DNA of 64,000 nucleotides from Microcella frigidaquae (GTDB taxonomy: Bacteria; Actinomycetota; Actinomycetes; Actinomycetales; Microbacteriaceae), in assembly GCF_014200395.1 (NCBI RefSeq), contig NZ_JACHBS010000001.1:1488001-1552000 (forward strand), read 5' to 3'. The position numbers and the translations under genes were made by a program. Shown in pieces: positions 16,359 through 24,462 of the stretch. Within the stretch, counting starts at the first letter, position 1; every line of letters starts with the position of its first letter. The notes under the pieces are model-generated. The model did no database searches and was not told the origin of the DNA. It saw only the letters and a program-made list of their open reading frames with translations.

Positions 16359-17570
16359 ATGACCGCGCTGCCGCTCGTGACCGACGAGCCGTACGACCTG
16401 GTGATCCTCGGCGCGGGCTGCGCGGGGCTCTCGCTCGCGGCACGGATGGCGCAGGGTGACGGCGACCTGCGGGTCGCCGTGATCGACCCGCGCACCGATC
16501 ACGGCGACGACCGCAGCTGGAGCTTCTGGCACCACGACCACCACGAACTGCGCAGCATCGTCGCCCACGAGTGGAGCGGCTGGACCTACCGCGGCCTCGA
16601 CGGCCGTGCGGCGACCCACCGCGTGCCGGGCGTGACGTACCAGTACATCCGCGGCATCGACTTCTACCGCTGGGCGCTCGACGCGATCGCGACCGACCCG
16701 CGCATTACCCTTCACCTCGGCGTCGGGGCGCACGAGCTTGCAGGGGTCACCCTCGACGACGGCGGCGACGGGGTGCGCGTCACGACCGACGCGGGCCCGG
16801 TGCTCGCGCGCCGGGTCGTCGACACCCGCCCGCAGCGCACCCGCGCGCTGCTCTACCAGTGCTTCAGCGGCGTCGAGATCGAGCATGGGGGCAGACTCGC
16901 GACCGACGCCGACGCGGTCGGCCTGATGACCCGCATGCGCAGTGGCGCCGAGGGCCTCGGCTTCGTGTACGTGCTCCCCCTCAGCTCAACGCGTGCGCTC
17001 GTGGAGTGGACGCGCTTCAGCCCGACTCCCCTGCCGCTCGACGAGGTCGCGGCCGAGCGCGACGCCGAGCTTGCCGCCCTCGGGCTGGGCGACGCGGTCG
17101 TCGTGCGGGAGGAGCAGGGCATCCTGCCGATGGGTCGACTGGATGCTCCCACCGCGCCCCTCGCCGGCGTCGCGCTCGCCGGCAACGCCGGCGGCGCTCT
17201 GCGCGACGCCTCGGGGTACGCGTTCCTCCGCATCCAGCGCTGGGCGACGCGGTGCGCGGCGGCCCTCGCGCGCGGGGAGGCCCCGCCCGCGCACCCGCGC
17301 GAGCCCTGGGTGCGGCGGCAGATGGACAGGATCTTCCTGCAGGCGCTGCGCGCACATCCCGAGCGCTCGGCCGACTACTTCCTGGCGATGGCGACCCGCG
17401 TGCCGCCGCGCCGCCTGCTGCGCTTCCTCACCGACCGCGCGTCGGCCGGCGACCTCGCGAGCATCATCCTGAGCCTGCCGCTGCTGCCGTTCCTGGCGCA
17501 GCTGCCCGACCGGCGCGAGCGGCTCGTAGCGGCGGCGAGCGCCGCGGTGGCGCAGCGGGTCGCGCGGTGA
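16359..17570 (+). CDS. crtY: Lycopene beta-cyclase (CrtY type)
   Basis: This 403-residue flavoprotein is of the CrtY/CrtL lycopene cyclase family. It has an N-terminal dinucleotide-binding motif (VILGAGCAGLSLA, about 15-27), a second family stretch DRSWSFW near 54, and QYIRGIDFYRWAL, VVDTRPQR, LSSTRALVEWTRFS and GILPMG further on. It would form the beta-ionone rings that turn lycopene into beta-carotene. ATG 16359 was chosen because GGAG lies six bases upstream; an in-frame GTG at 16347 is less likely. Its stop overlaps the GTG of the Blh gene by four bases (GTGA), so the two enzymes are coupled. Phytoene synthase and desaturase genes are not in the window. Confidence 0.88.
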   Translation: MTALPLVTDEPYDLVILGAGCAGLSLAARMAQGDGDLRVAVIDPRTDHGDDRSWSFWHHDHHELRSIVAHEWSGWTYRGLDGRAATHRVPGVTYQYIRGIDFYRWALDAIATDPRITLHLGVGAHELAGVTLDDGGDGVRVTTDAGPVLARRVVDTRPQRTRALLYQCFSGVEIEHGGRLATDADAVGLMTRMRSGAEGLGFVYVLPLSSTRALVEWTRFSPTPLPLDEVAAERDAELAALGLGDAVVVREEQGILPMGRLDAPTAPLAGVALAGNAGGALRDASGYAFLRIQRWATRCAAALARGEAPPAHPREPWVRRQMDRIFLQALRAHPERSADYFLAMATRVPPRRLLRFLTDRASAGDLASIILSLPLLPFLAQLPDRRERLVAAASAAVAQRVAR

Positions 17571-18508
17571 CGGTCGCGGCCGACCCGACCACGCCGGTCG
17601 GAGCGCCGTCGGGGGCTCGCGAACCGCGCGCCCGCATCCCGTTCGAGACGCGTCTGTTCCTGCCGCTCGCGCTGCTGACCGCGCTCGCCTTCCTGATCGC
17701 CGACCCCGAGCCGCCGCTCGTGGTGCAGATCGCCGCCATCGCGATCCTCGCCGCGGTGCTCGGCATGCCGCACGGTGCGCTCGACCCGCTCATCGCGCGC
17801 CGGCTCGGGCTGTGGCGCACGCCGCTGACGTTCGCGGCGTTCAACCTCGGCTACACGGCGGTCGCGGCGGCGGTCGTCAGCCTGTGGCTGCTGACACCCG
17901 TGCCGAGCCTCGTCGCGTTCCTACTCATCTCGGCCGCCCACTTCGGCAGCGACTGGAACCGCGCGCGCCCGCTCGCCCTCCGCTTCCTCACCGGCGCGGC
18001 CCTGCTCAGCCTGCCGTCGCTGCGCGATCAGGATGCGGTGGCCGACCTCTACGTCACCCTCGCGGGCGACGGCGCGCGTGCGGTGGCCGCCGCGCAGGCC
18101 GCGCTCGGGCCCGTGCTACTCGTCGGCCTGGCGGTCGCCGCGGTCATCGCCGCCCGCCGCGCGCCGCACGAGGCGTTCGAGCTGCTCGGCGCGGCCGCTC
18201 TCGCCCTGCTGGCTCCGCCGCTGATGTTCTTCATCGTCTACTTCTGCGCCCTGCACAGCGCCCGGCACCTGCGCGGGGGTTTCCGGGAGGAGCACGGCCA
18301 CGGCCGACGCCTGACGCTGCTCGTGGTCGCCGCGTACACGCTCGCGCCGCTCGCGCTCGCGGCGGTGTTCCTCGTGGATACCGCCGGCACCGCCGCCCTC
18401 GACGAGCAGCTGCTCCGCGTGGTGTTCATCGGGCTGGCGGCCCTGACCGTGCCCCACATGGCACTCGTCACCCTGGGCGACCGCGCCCTGCGGTCTTCCC
18501 AGGTTTGA
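17567..18508 (+). CDS. blh: Beta-carotene 15,15'-dioxygenase, Brp/Blh family
   Basis: This 313-residue integral membrane enzyme cleaves beta-carotene centrally into two retinal molecules. It has multiple hydrophobic helices and the conserved iron-ligand histidines of the Blh family: His69 in GMPHGALD, His125 in SAAHFGSDW, and His230 and His234 in ALHSARHLRGG. It starts at GTG 17567, overlapping the crtY stop by four bases. In actinobacteria a blh gene normally serves a microbial rhodopsin, but no rhodopsin gene is in this window. The downstream sequence falls at once into a low-GC island, so this pair marks the end of the native segment on this side. Confidence 0.9.
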   Translation: MTVAADPTTPVGAPSGAREPRARIPFETRLFLPLALLTALAFLIADPEPPLVVQIAAIAILAAVLGMPHGALDPLIARRLGLWRTPLTFAAFNLGYTAVAAAVVSLWLLTPVPSLVAFLLISAAHFGSDWNRARPLALRFLTGAALLSLPSLRDQDAVADLYVTLAGDGARAVAAAQAALGPVLLVGLAVAAVIAARRAPHEAFELLGAAALALLAPPLMFFIVYFCALHSARHLRGGFREEHGHGRRLTLLVVAAYTLAPLALAAVFLVDTAGTAALDEQLLRVVFIGLAALTVPHMALVTLGDRALRSSQV

Positions 18509-18688
18509 CGCTCCCTAAGCCGTCGGTGGGCCTGGGTCGAGGTCTTCATGACCGTCCGGCTTGAAGAGTTCTAAGTGGCGCCTTTCGCAGCAGGCCGTGG
18601 CGCTGTGGCGAAGGGGCAGGCCCTATCCAAAACAAGAACTCTCGATAATGATGAGACATACTCTCCCAACGACCCCGAAAGCCCTCGA

Positions 18689-19672
18689 ATGACGAAGACC
18701 TCACTCGCGCTGAAGACACTCCACGCAAAGCCTCGCAAGAAGGATTACGAAGGGGGTAACGAGAACGTTGATGGTCATCATCTGATGTCGCACTTCGGCG
18801 CGTTCCTGAGCCATGCCCGCTCAAACCCGATTGTGGACAGCGCGAGGAGTCGGTATCTGCAGGTGAAGGATGTCGTGCCTCGCGGCTACTCGATCACTGT
18901 AATCACCGAGTCGGGACTTTTCGGGGAGCCCGGCAGCACCTACAACGTCAAGACCCATGAGAAGACTCACGAGAAGTCAGAGGATGAGGCCCCGACCACC
19001 GAATCTCGGTTGACTGTTTGGGCCCCTCCGGGCGCCACTCGACTGGCTATTGCACTTGAGTACAAGTCGGGGTCAGTGAGCGGAGGCGGATTGGTCACAT
19101 CGTTTCGTGAGGTGATGTCCGAGCGTCACCCGGAGTTTTGGTTCCCCTACGAGACCGTCCTTGAACAGTCAGCATGGTCGGCCTCTGGGCAGCTGCTCGA
19201 AGTTTCTGTAGTGCAACACACCCAGCCCTTGAACTACTCAACTGGACTAGACCCCGACCGCACGGACGAGTTCGTCCGCGGTAGCGTGATCCATACGGCA
19301 GTCCCTCCTCGTGGGACACGCTACTGGCCTCAGGAAATCTGGGATCGACTTCGAAATCGCCAGATTGAGGCCGCATCGTTCATCGGGCTCCGACGGGGCG
19401 AGGGGGACCTACAGGACCCCGACGAAGACGTGTACGTAACGGTGGAACGAGACGGTCGCCAGAAGAAATTCGCTTTGGGTACCGACGGAGTTCCCTCTGT
19501 CCGTGCACTTCTCACAGACCACGGCCAGCCCCCCCTGGATATCCCCAGCTTTCACCGAGAAGTCGATGAGCAGGTCAAGACGTTTTACAAAGGGCTCCAG
19601 AAGAGCTGGGATCCCAACTGGGTGAACAGCGAGGCTGCGCAGCAATGGGTTGCGCATGAGTGGAAGGCCTAA
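18689..19672 (+). CDS. Unrecognised soluble protein of a two-gene cassette
   Basis: I do not recognise this 327-residue protein. It has no signal peptide or membrane helix. The N-terminus is basic (KTLHAKPRKKDYEGG), followed by a His-His pair (VDGHHLMSHFG) and a beta-rich middle. Phrases that might serve as family markers are VPRGYSITVITESGLFGEPG, LAIALEYKSG and RHPEFWFPYE. The C-terminus is helical and Trp-rich (KSWDPNWVNSEAAQQWVAHEWKA). ATG 18689 is preferred; an in-frame GTG at 18575 would add 38 residues. The gene is lower in GC than its flanks and ends four bases before the start of a small membrane-protein gene. That spacing suggests the two act together. A defence role is possible because a restriction-modification pair faces it, but nothing in the sequence proves it. 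Confidence 0.7.
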   Translation: MTKTSLALKTLHAKPRKKDYEGGNENVDGHHLMSHFGAFLSHARSNPIVDSARSRYLQVKDVVPRGYSITVITESGLFGEPGSTYNVKTHEKTHEKSEDEAPTTESRLTVWAPPGATRLAIALEYKSGSVSGGGLVTSFREVMSERHPEFWFPYETVLEQSAWSASGQLLEVSVVQHTQPLNYSTGLDPDRTDEFVRGSVIHTAVPPRGTRYWPQEIWDRLRNRQIEAASFIGLRRGEGDLQDPDEDVYVTVERDGRQKKFALGTDGVPSVRALLTDHGQPPLDIPSFHREVDEQVKTFYKGLQKSWDPNWVNSEAAQQWVAHEWKA

Positions 19673-19675
19673 CCA

Positions 19676-20212
19676 TTGCGCTTTTTGCTAGAAGGGGTCT
19701 TGGGCGTCATCTGGCCTACCCGCGGTCGCGTGCGCCAAATCTCCTATCTGTACTTCACGTTGCTGATTGCCGTTCCCGTCATCGGCGGAGTGGCAGCGGG
19801 ATTTCTGTCAACTGCGGAGATTGTCCAGTTCAGGGACCCGGCTGTTATCGCCTCAAGCTTTGGAGTCCTTGGGGGGCTCTTGTTCGCCCACGCCATCTTC
19901 GTGTTTCAACTCCGAGTGAGCTACGACGCGACTAACGATGAGGCGACGGGACCGGACACTCCCATGGAAGATTTGCGAGTCCGACCGTTGATCGACGAGA
20001 TGTTTGCTGGTGTCTTGTACGCCTCGCTCGTGGCGTTGGCCCTGACCCTGATCACAGGAGCGGTCGCAGCGGTGCAGGATCCAACCGCTGTCGTCAGCCC
20101 TGTCCTTTTCGGCATAACGGTGGGAATTGGTCTTCACCTGTTCGGATGCGTCTTGCACGTACTCTCTGCAACGACCACCGCTTATGAGAACCTAAAGCGG
20201 CGGGGCAAGTAG
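19676..20212 (+). CDS. Four-helix membrane protein of the two-gene cassette
   Basis: This 178-residue membrane protein starts at TTG 19676, three bases after the stop of the preceding gene. Four hydrophobic segments can be seen at about 22-45, 57-80, 109-133 and 138-164. A loop of about 28 mostly polar residues (VSYDATNDEATGPDTPMEDLRVRPLIDE) lies between helices two and three, and the short C-terminus is basic (YENLKRRGK). I cannot assign a family. The tight spacing argues for joint synthesis with the soluble 327-residue protein, a layout seen in sensor-effector and some anti-phage pairs. The TTG start and lower GC set it apart from the core genes. Confidence 0.68.
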   Translation: MRFLLEGVLGVIWPTRGRVRQISYLYFTLLIAVPVIGGVAAGFLSTAEIVQFRDPAVIASSFGVLGGLLFAHAIFVFQLRVSYDATNDEATGPDTPMEDLRVRPLIDEMFAGVLYASLVALALTLITGAVAAVQDPTAVVSPVLFGITVGIGLHLFGCVLHVLSATTTAYENLKRRGK

Positions 20213-20222
20213 CCAAAAGCGC

Positions 20223-20252
20223 ATTCTCCGACATCACTTCGGAACGGAGAAT
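20223..20252. terminator. Possible bidirectional terminator
   Basis: An 8-bp perfect stem (ATTCTCCG / CGGAGAAT) around a 14-base loop lies between the converging two-gene cassette and the restriction-modification operon. The loop is long, so this is tentative. Confidence 0.45.
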
Positions 20253-20283
20253 CAGGAAGCTCTCGCACCCGAATTGAGATGAG

Positions 20284-21171
20284 CTAGGCGGTAAAGTCCT
20301 CCTCAAGCGCCAATTGTCGCCTCTCAAAGCCCCCTCGAACCTGGACGTGGTGCCCTACCGAAGAGGCCAGCAAGACGCGATCGATGATCCGCGTGAAGAA
20401 CTGTTCGGGTCTGATGTCGACCGGGACCTGTCCAAGTTCGACTTTGACCTCTGGATCTTCATCGGTCCAACTGACTAGCGCCAACCCGGTCGCGGTATAG
20501 CCGTTGCCGTCGCCGATATCCCGAAGCTTCCGCATCATGTCAACGGTGCGCTCGAACGCGGCGGGCTCATCTCGCAGGACTGTCGAGCGTTGAACGAAGA
20601 AGAAGCCAACCGCCGCCAACGGATACCGACTACGCAGGTTCCCCGCGTCGCCGTACGCTTCTTCAAACCTGTTCGAGAGGTTCTTCCCGAAGGACGAGAC
20701 CTGCGTCTTCGTTGAAATCAGAAGCTCTGGTCCACGATCCCAACGGGAGATCGAAACATCTACCTGCTTCTCGTAGGCCCGTCCGAGGTACTTCGCGTCG
20801 GTGGGTGCCACCACGGACATCGTTTCCAGCTTTTGACGCACCTCATCGGCCAATGCTCGCGGAAGCTTCTCGAGAAGGAGAGCCACCTCGCGAGGCAGAA
20901 CTCTCGGTCGGGACGCCCGCGGCCACACCTCATCCGGTCCAAATCCTGCCCGGCGCAACTCATGAGCCAGCCACGAGTCGACACCATTGGCGAGCGCACC
21001 GCTGGCCGAACCCTTCTCACCACGAACCGGAATAGTCAGGAGCCGTTCCAGCAACTCAAAGTCAGGCGAGTAAAACGGCTCCTCACCTCGACCGTGAAGC
21101 CACGGGTCGGTCATCGAAGCGGACGCGAGCTCAGCGTCGAAGGCACTGAACGAATCCGGTCTGCTCTCCAT
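20284..21171 (-). CDS. Putative type II restriction endonuclease
   Basis: This 295-residue protein directly follows a DNA N6-adenine methyltransferase gene, overlapping it by one base (TGATG), the usual layout of a type II restriction-modification pair. A possible PD-(D/E)xK-type core is QVDVSISRWDRGPELLISTKTQ (about 136-157), with Asp138, Glu149 and Lys155. A strongly patterned stretch follows (SSFGKNLSNRFEEAYGDAGNLRSRYPLAAVGFFF). The second acidic residue of the usual ExK triad is replaced by Ser/Thr (STK), so the active site assignment is tentative. No known specificity can be read. Function is inferred from partner, size and this core. Confidence 0.65.
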   Translation of the reverse strand: MESRPDSFSAFDAELASASMTDPWLHGRGEEPFYSPDFELLERLLTIPVRGEKGSASGALANGVDSWLAHELRRAGFGPDEVWPRASRPRVLPREVALLLEKLPRALADEVRQKLETMSVVAPTDAKYLGRAYEKQVDVSISRWDRGPELLISTKTQVSSFGKNLSNRFEEAYGDAGNLRSRYPLAAVGFFFVQRSTVLRDEPAAFERTVDMMRKLRDIGDGNGYTATGLALVSWTDEDPEVKVELGQVPVDIRPEQFFTRIIDRVLLASSVGHHVQVRGGFERRQLALEEDFTA

Positions 21172-22838
21172 CAGTCCTCGCTCCTATTGCGGCTCTTCCC
21201 ACGTAAGGCACGTCGTGCTGCGAGCGCAATGCGGTCCGACCTCAGTGCCTTCAGTTCACGTTCCGACACCAATCCGTCCAAGACCACTTCATCCACAAGT
21301 CGGATCGCTACCTCGAGCTGGCGTTCGCGAAGCAATACTTCGACTTGGGGCTTGAGCGTCCGGAGTGCCTTCCGGTTGTGCTCCAGAGCCATCAACGAGG
21401 GCATCCACCACTTGTCTGCCTCTCTGGGCTCAAGTTTGAGGATTCCGCCGCCGTAGGAGCGGCCGACGAGCTCCGCGGACAAGACGGTCATCGTGTTTAG
21501 CGACGCGACAGGAAGCACATCATTCGCCAATTCGCGTGTGTGGCCGTTCAAATAGACCCCGTGCACGCTGTTGAGGTGACGTGCGCCTGCGCGATTCGTC
21601 GTGAGCCTTGCAGTATCTGCGTTCATGTAGGTCAGGAAGAGATCCGGTACAGCCAGAAGGGGGACCCGCCACCACGGCTTCCTCACTCGGCACTTGTAGG
21701 CCAAGTCGATTCCAGTGGCTGAGCCAGAGGAAATGTAGCTGAGTGTCGCCTCCGCCGGTCTATGACTTGGGCTGAGCAACCAGGTCGACTGGCCTTCAGC
21801 GCCGAGTCGATCTAGGGCAGCAGATGTGAACTCCAGCCCGCGGAGATGTGCGCTGCCGGGTGGACTTATCCGAACCAGATCTCGTCGCGGGATCCCTAGG
21901 TCCGCAACCCGCGCGGGCGAGAGGGCAAAATATCGGTTGGCCCCAGTGACAGCACCAAGAGATGTGTCCCCATACTCAGCAAGCGGGACGAACGCCTCAG
22001 CGTTGCGGAGGGCACCCATCGCTCTGAGCGTCAGATCGTTGAGCGCGAGCGGCGACCATCTGTCGGAAAGATCAACAGGCGCCCACGTCGAACCTTGCCT
22101 AAGAGATCCCAAGCTCATGGCGTTCCGTGTCTGACGGAGTACAGCGCTCCCGCGGGGAGTTTGGCCCCAACCCTCGGCCTTCACCAAGACTGTGTCCGCC
22201 TCGGCATCCGGAAAAACTTGCTCGTCGAAGACCACCAGCTCAACGCGGGCGAATCGCTCGAGCAGGAATCGCCGGACTGGCGCTGCGTAATTGACGCTCA
22301 GGAGTTCGGCTGGCAACACAAGTGCAAGACGCCCACCCGGCTTCAGGAAACCGGCAGAGTGCGCGACAAATGCAGCCCAGCTTGAAGAGAGCCCCGAGAG
22401 AGCCACCCCTTGTTGGAGTGCCGCAAAGCGAGCGCGATCTCGCTGCTCGCCCGTCCAGTCCTGATATCGGATGAAGGGTGGATTCCCGATAACGGCGTCA
22501 TACCTGCCTTCAGCCTCGACGAGGAAGAAGTCGCTGACCTTGATGCGCGCATCACCACCAGCCGCACAAACCGCGACAGCAGCTTCCGCCGCGCTAGGAG
22601 GATGAATCTCGACACCATCGAGGGACGGCCGAGGCGCGCCCAGCTCCTGGAGCCGCCTTACCGCGGCAGTCAGGAAAGCCGCGTCCCCCGTGCTCGGCTC
22701 GAGGACGCTGTCGTCAGGAGATCGGATTGCCCACTCGACCAGATGCCGAGTGATTCCGTCCGGAGTGAAGAACGCTCCACGCGCCTTCCTCAGCGCGGCG
22801 GTGTCCGCCGCCTCGATCTCCGCATCTTCAAGGAACAC
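21171..22838 (-). CDS. DNA N6-adenine methyltransferase of a type II restriction-modification system
   Basis: This 555-residue methyltransferase has the motif order X, I, IV of gamma-class N6-adenine enzymes (TaqI/Eco57I-like). Residues 20-26 (RGAFFTP) are motif X, 46-55 (LEPSTGDAAF) are the AdoMet-binding motif I, and 119-122 (NPPF, within GNPPFIRYQDW) are the catalytic motif IV. The roughly 300-residue C-terminal part should hold the target recognition domain. The start is GTG 22838; the Shine-Dalgarno is weak. The gene is lower in GC than its flanks. It would protect host DNA from the endonuclease encoded immediately downstream. A single large C-terminal region and no separate specificity gene argue for type II rather than type I. 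Confidence 0.85.
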   Translation of the reverse strand: MFLEDAEIEAADTAALRKARGAFFTPDGITRHLVEWAIRSPDDSVLEPSTGDAAFLTAAVRRLQELGAPRPSLDGVEIHPPSAAEAAVAVCAAGGDARIKVSDFFLVEAEGRYDAVIGNPPFIRYQDWTGEQRDRARFAALQQGVALSGLSSSWAAFVAHSAGFLKPGGRLALVLPAELLSVNYAAPVRRFLLERFARVELVVFDEQVFPDAEADTVLVKAEGWGQTPRGSAVLRQTRNAMSLGSLRQGSTWAPVDLSDRWSPLALNDLTLRAMGALRNAEAFVPLAEYGDTSLGAVTGANRYFALSPARVADLGIPRRDLVRISPPGSAHLRGLEFTSAALDRLGAEGQSTWLLSPSHRPAEATLSYISSGSATGIDLAYKCRVRKPWWRVPLLAVPDLFLTYMNADTARLTTNRAGARHLNSVHGVYLNGHTRELANDVLPVASLNTMTVLSAELVGRSYGGGILKLEPREADKWWMPSLMALEHNRKALRTLKPQVEVLLRERQLEVAIRLVDEVVLDGLVSERELKALRSDRIALAARRALRGKSRNRSED

Positions 22839-22911
22839 AAGGTCACACTATGCGGGACTGAACCGACATCGGTGGGACCGCTCCGGCAGTGCGGCGATTT
22901 GCCGATCCCGC

Positions 22912-23451
22912 TCACCCCACCCGGTGCTCGTGCACCGCTGAGCTCAGCGTCACCCCGTTGAGGTCGAGGTAGAGCTGCCCCTCGGTCACCGAGACCGTAA
23001 TGTCGTTGCGCCGCTCGAGCACCGCGACGGCGGCGTCGATGAATCCCGGGTCGAAGCTGTAGAGGGCGAGGTACTCGGCGCGGTGGATGCGCTTTCCGGC
23101 CCAGAGGGCGAGCACCTTGGCGGGGTCGCGGTGCGTGTAGACGACGGTGCGCTCGGCCTGCTTGCTTCCGTGGTGCAGGCGCTCCGCATCCGGGGCCCCG
23201 ATCTCGACCCAGGCCCGCAGCAGGCCGGTCGCGTCGCGCACGATGATGGCGGGCTCGTCGGTCGACGAGAGGCCCTCGCTGAACGCGATGCCGTCGGTGT
23301 GCTCGAGGCAGTAGGCGAGCACGCGCGTGAGCATGTAGGCGTCGGTCTCGCTCGGGTGCCGCGCGACGCGCAGGCTCAGCTCGTCGTAGACGCCGCGGTC
23401 GACGTCGGCGAGCGACCCCGTGAAGGTGTGCACCACTGCGCCGGCTGCCAT
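22912..23451 (-). CDS. YaeQ family protein
   Basis: This 179-residue protein matches the YaeQ family along its whole length: SLADVDRGVYDELSLRVARHPSETD near the start, RVLAYCLEH, then LSSTDEPAIIVRD and WVEIGAPDAERLHHGSK. The family has a PD-(D/E)xK nuclease-like fold, with the acidic residue in SSTDEP and a downstream Ile-Glu-x-Gly expected at the core. Its biological role is unsettled. I chose ATG 23451 because family members start just before a beta strand ending in DVDR; an upstream in-frame ATG at 23508 gives an unlikely Arg-rich leader. GC returns to the core level here, so it is likely a resident gene at the edge of the island. Confidence 0.85.
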   Translation of the reverse strand: MAAGAVVHTFTGSLADVDRGVYDELSLRVARHPSETDAYMLTRVLAYCLEHTDGIAFSEGLSSTDEPAIIVRDATGLLRAWVEIGAPDAERLHHGSKQAERTVVYTHRDPAKVLALWAGKRIHRAEYLALYSFDPGFIDAAVAVLERRNDITVSVTEGQLYLDLNGVTLSSAVHEHRVG

Positions 23452-23546
23452 GACGCCCGAGCCTAGCCGGGCACCCTGCGTCGCGATCGCGGGCCGACTC
23501 CGGCGCACGGCGGCGCGCGTGATGCATCAGCACCAGAAAGAAGATC

Positions 23547-23633
23547 TGGTGCGCGAGGGGGGAGTTGAACCCCCACGCCCTTTCGGGCACTGGCACCTGA
23601 AGCCAGCGCGTCTGCCTATTCCGCCACTCGCGC
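23547..23633 (-). tRNA. tRNA-Leu (anticodon CAG)
   Basis: The minus strand folds into an 87-base class II tRNA. The acceptor stem GCGCGAG pairs with CTCGCGC, the anticodon stem CTGGC/GCCAG carries loop TTCAGGT (anticodon CAG, plus-strand 23597-23599), the long variable arm is TGCCCGAAAGGGCG, and the T arm GGGGGTTCAACTCCCCC follows. The 3' CCA is encoded. Confidence 0.97.
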
Positions 23634-23751
23634 GCGACGGGGCGAACCCCGTCAACCCAGCGAGATTATCACAGCGGGGCCGGGCGGCTGTGCGGTGGCC
23701 GCAACGCGGGCCGACTACCATCAGAGGGTCATCGGCCGAGGGAGGGCGCAG

Positions 23752-24462
23752 GTGGGGCTTCTCGACAGCTTCGAGCGCGGCCTCGAGCGCGCCGTCGGCG
23801 GCGCCTTCGCGAAGACCTTCAAGAGCGGGGTGCAGCCGCTCGAGATCTCGGCCGCGCTGCGGCGCGAGCTCGACACGAAGGCGGCGGTCGTCTCGCGCGA
23901 CCGCATCCTCGTCCCGAACGAGCTGCACGTGGCGCTCTCCCCCGCCGACCACGCGCGCATGGATGCTCTCGGCGAGTCGCTGATCGACGAGCTGACGCAG
24001 CTGCTGCAGCAGCACGCGACCGCGCAGCGCTACTCCTTCCCCGGCGGCATCAGCATCAGCCTCGAGGCCGACCACTCCCTCGCCGAGGGGGTCGTCGCAG
24101 TGTCGTCGCAGACGGTCAAGGGCTCCGTGGTGTGGAGCCCCGTGCTCGACATCGACGGCGTGCGGCACCCGCTCACCCGGTCGCGCACGGTGATCGGCCG
24201 CGGCAGCGAGGCCGACATCACGCTCGACGACACCGGCACGAGCCGCAAGCACCTCGAGATCCTGTGGGACGGCGAGCGGGCGCAGGTCACCGACCTCGGC
24301 TCGACGAACGGCACGCGCCTCAACGGTGAGCCGGTGAGCCGCGCGGTGCTGCCGCCGGATAGCGTGATCGAGCTGGGGCGCACGCGCATCCTGTTCCGCG
24401 TGCTGGCTCAGCGCGGCGACGTCGCCGACCCCCGCACCCGACGACCCGGAGGAGGCCGATGA
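23752..24462 (+). CDS. fhaA: FhaA-like protein, DUF3662 and FHA domains
   Basis: This 236-residue cytoplasmic protein has an N-terminal DUF3662 domain (about 1-120, starting LLDSFERGLERAVGGAFAKTFKSGVQP) and a C-terminal FHA domain (about 145-220) with GRGSEADITL, TSRKHLEI and STNGT. FHA domains bind phosphothreonine and link the Ser/Thr kinases encoded downstream to cell-wall and division targets; in mycobacteria FhaA binds phosphorylated MurJ, and a murJ gene is present near the end of this window. GTG 23752 was chosen because of the GAGGGAGG eight or so bases upstream. The stop overlaps the fhaB start (ATGA), so fhaA opens the kinase operon. Confidence 0.88.
   Translation: MGLLDSFERGLERAVGGAFAKTFKSGVQPLEISAALRRELDTKAAVVSRDRILVPNELHVALSPADHARMDALGESLIDELTQLLQQHATAQRYSFPGGISISLEADHSLAEGVVAVSSQTVKGSVVWSPVLDIDGVRHPLTRSRTVIGRGSEADITLDDTGTSRKHLEILWDGERAQVTDLGSTNGTRLNGEPVSRAVLPPDSVIELGRTRILFRVLAQRGDVADPRTRRPGGGR

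Noticed and set aside
18575..18688. GTG 18575 as start of the 327-residue protein
   Set aside because: Possible, but the extra 38 residues look random and ATG 18689 opens a normal basic N-terminus; kept only as an alternative.
18509..23633. tRNA-Leu as the attachment site of the low-GC island
   Set aside because: I looked for a copy of the tRNA 3' end near 18.5 kb and saw none. There is also no integrase gene, and the resident yaeQ lies between the tRNA and the island.
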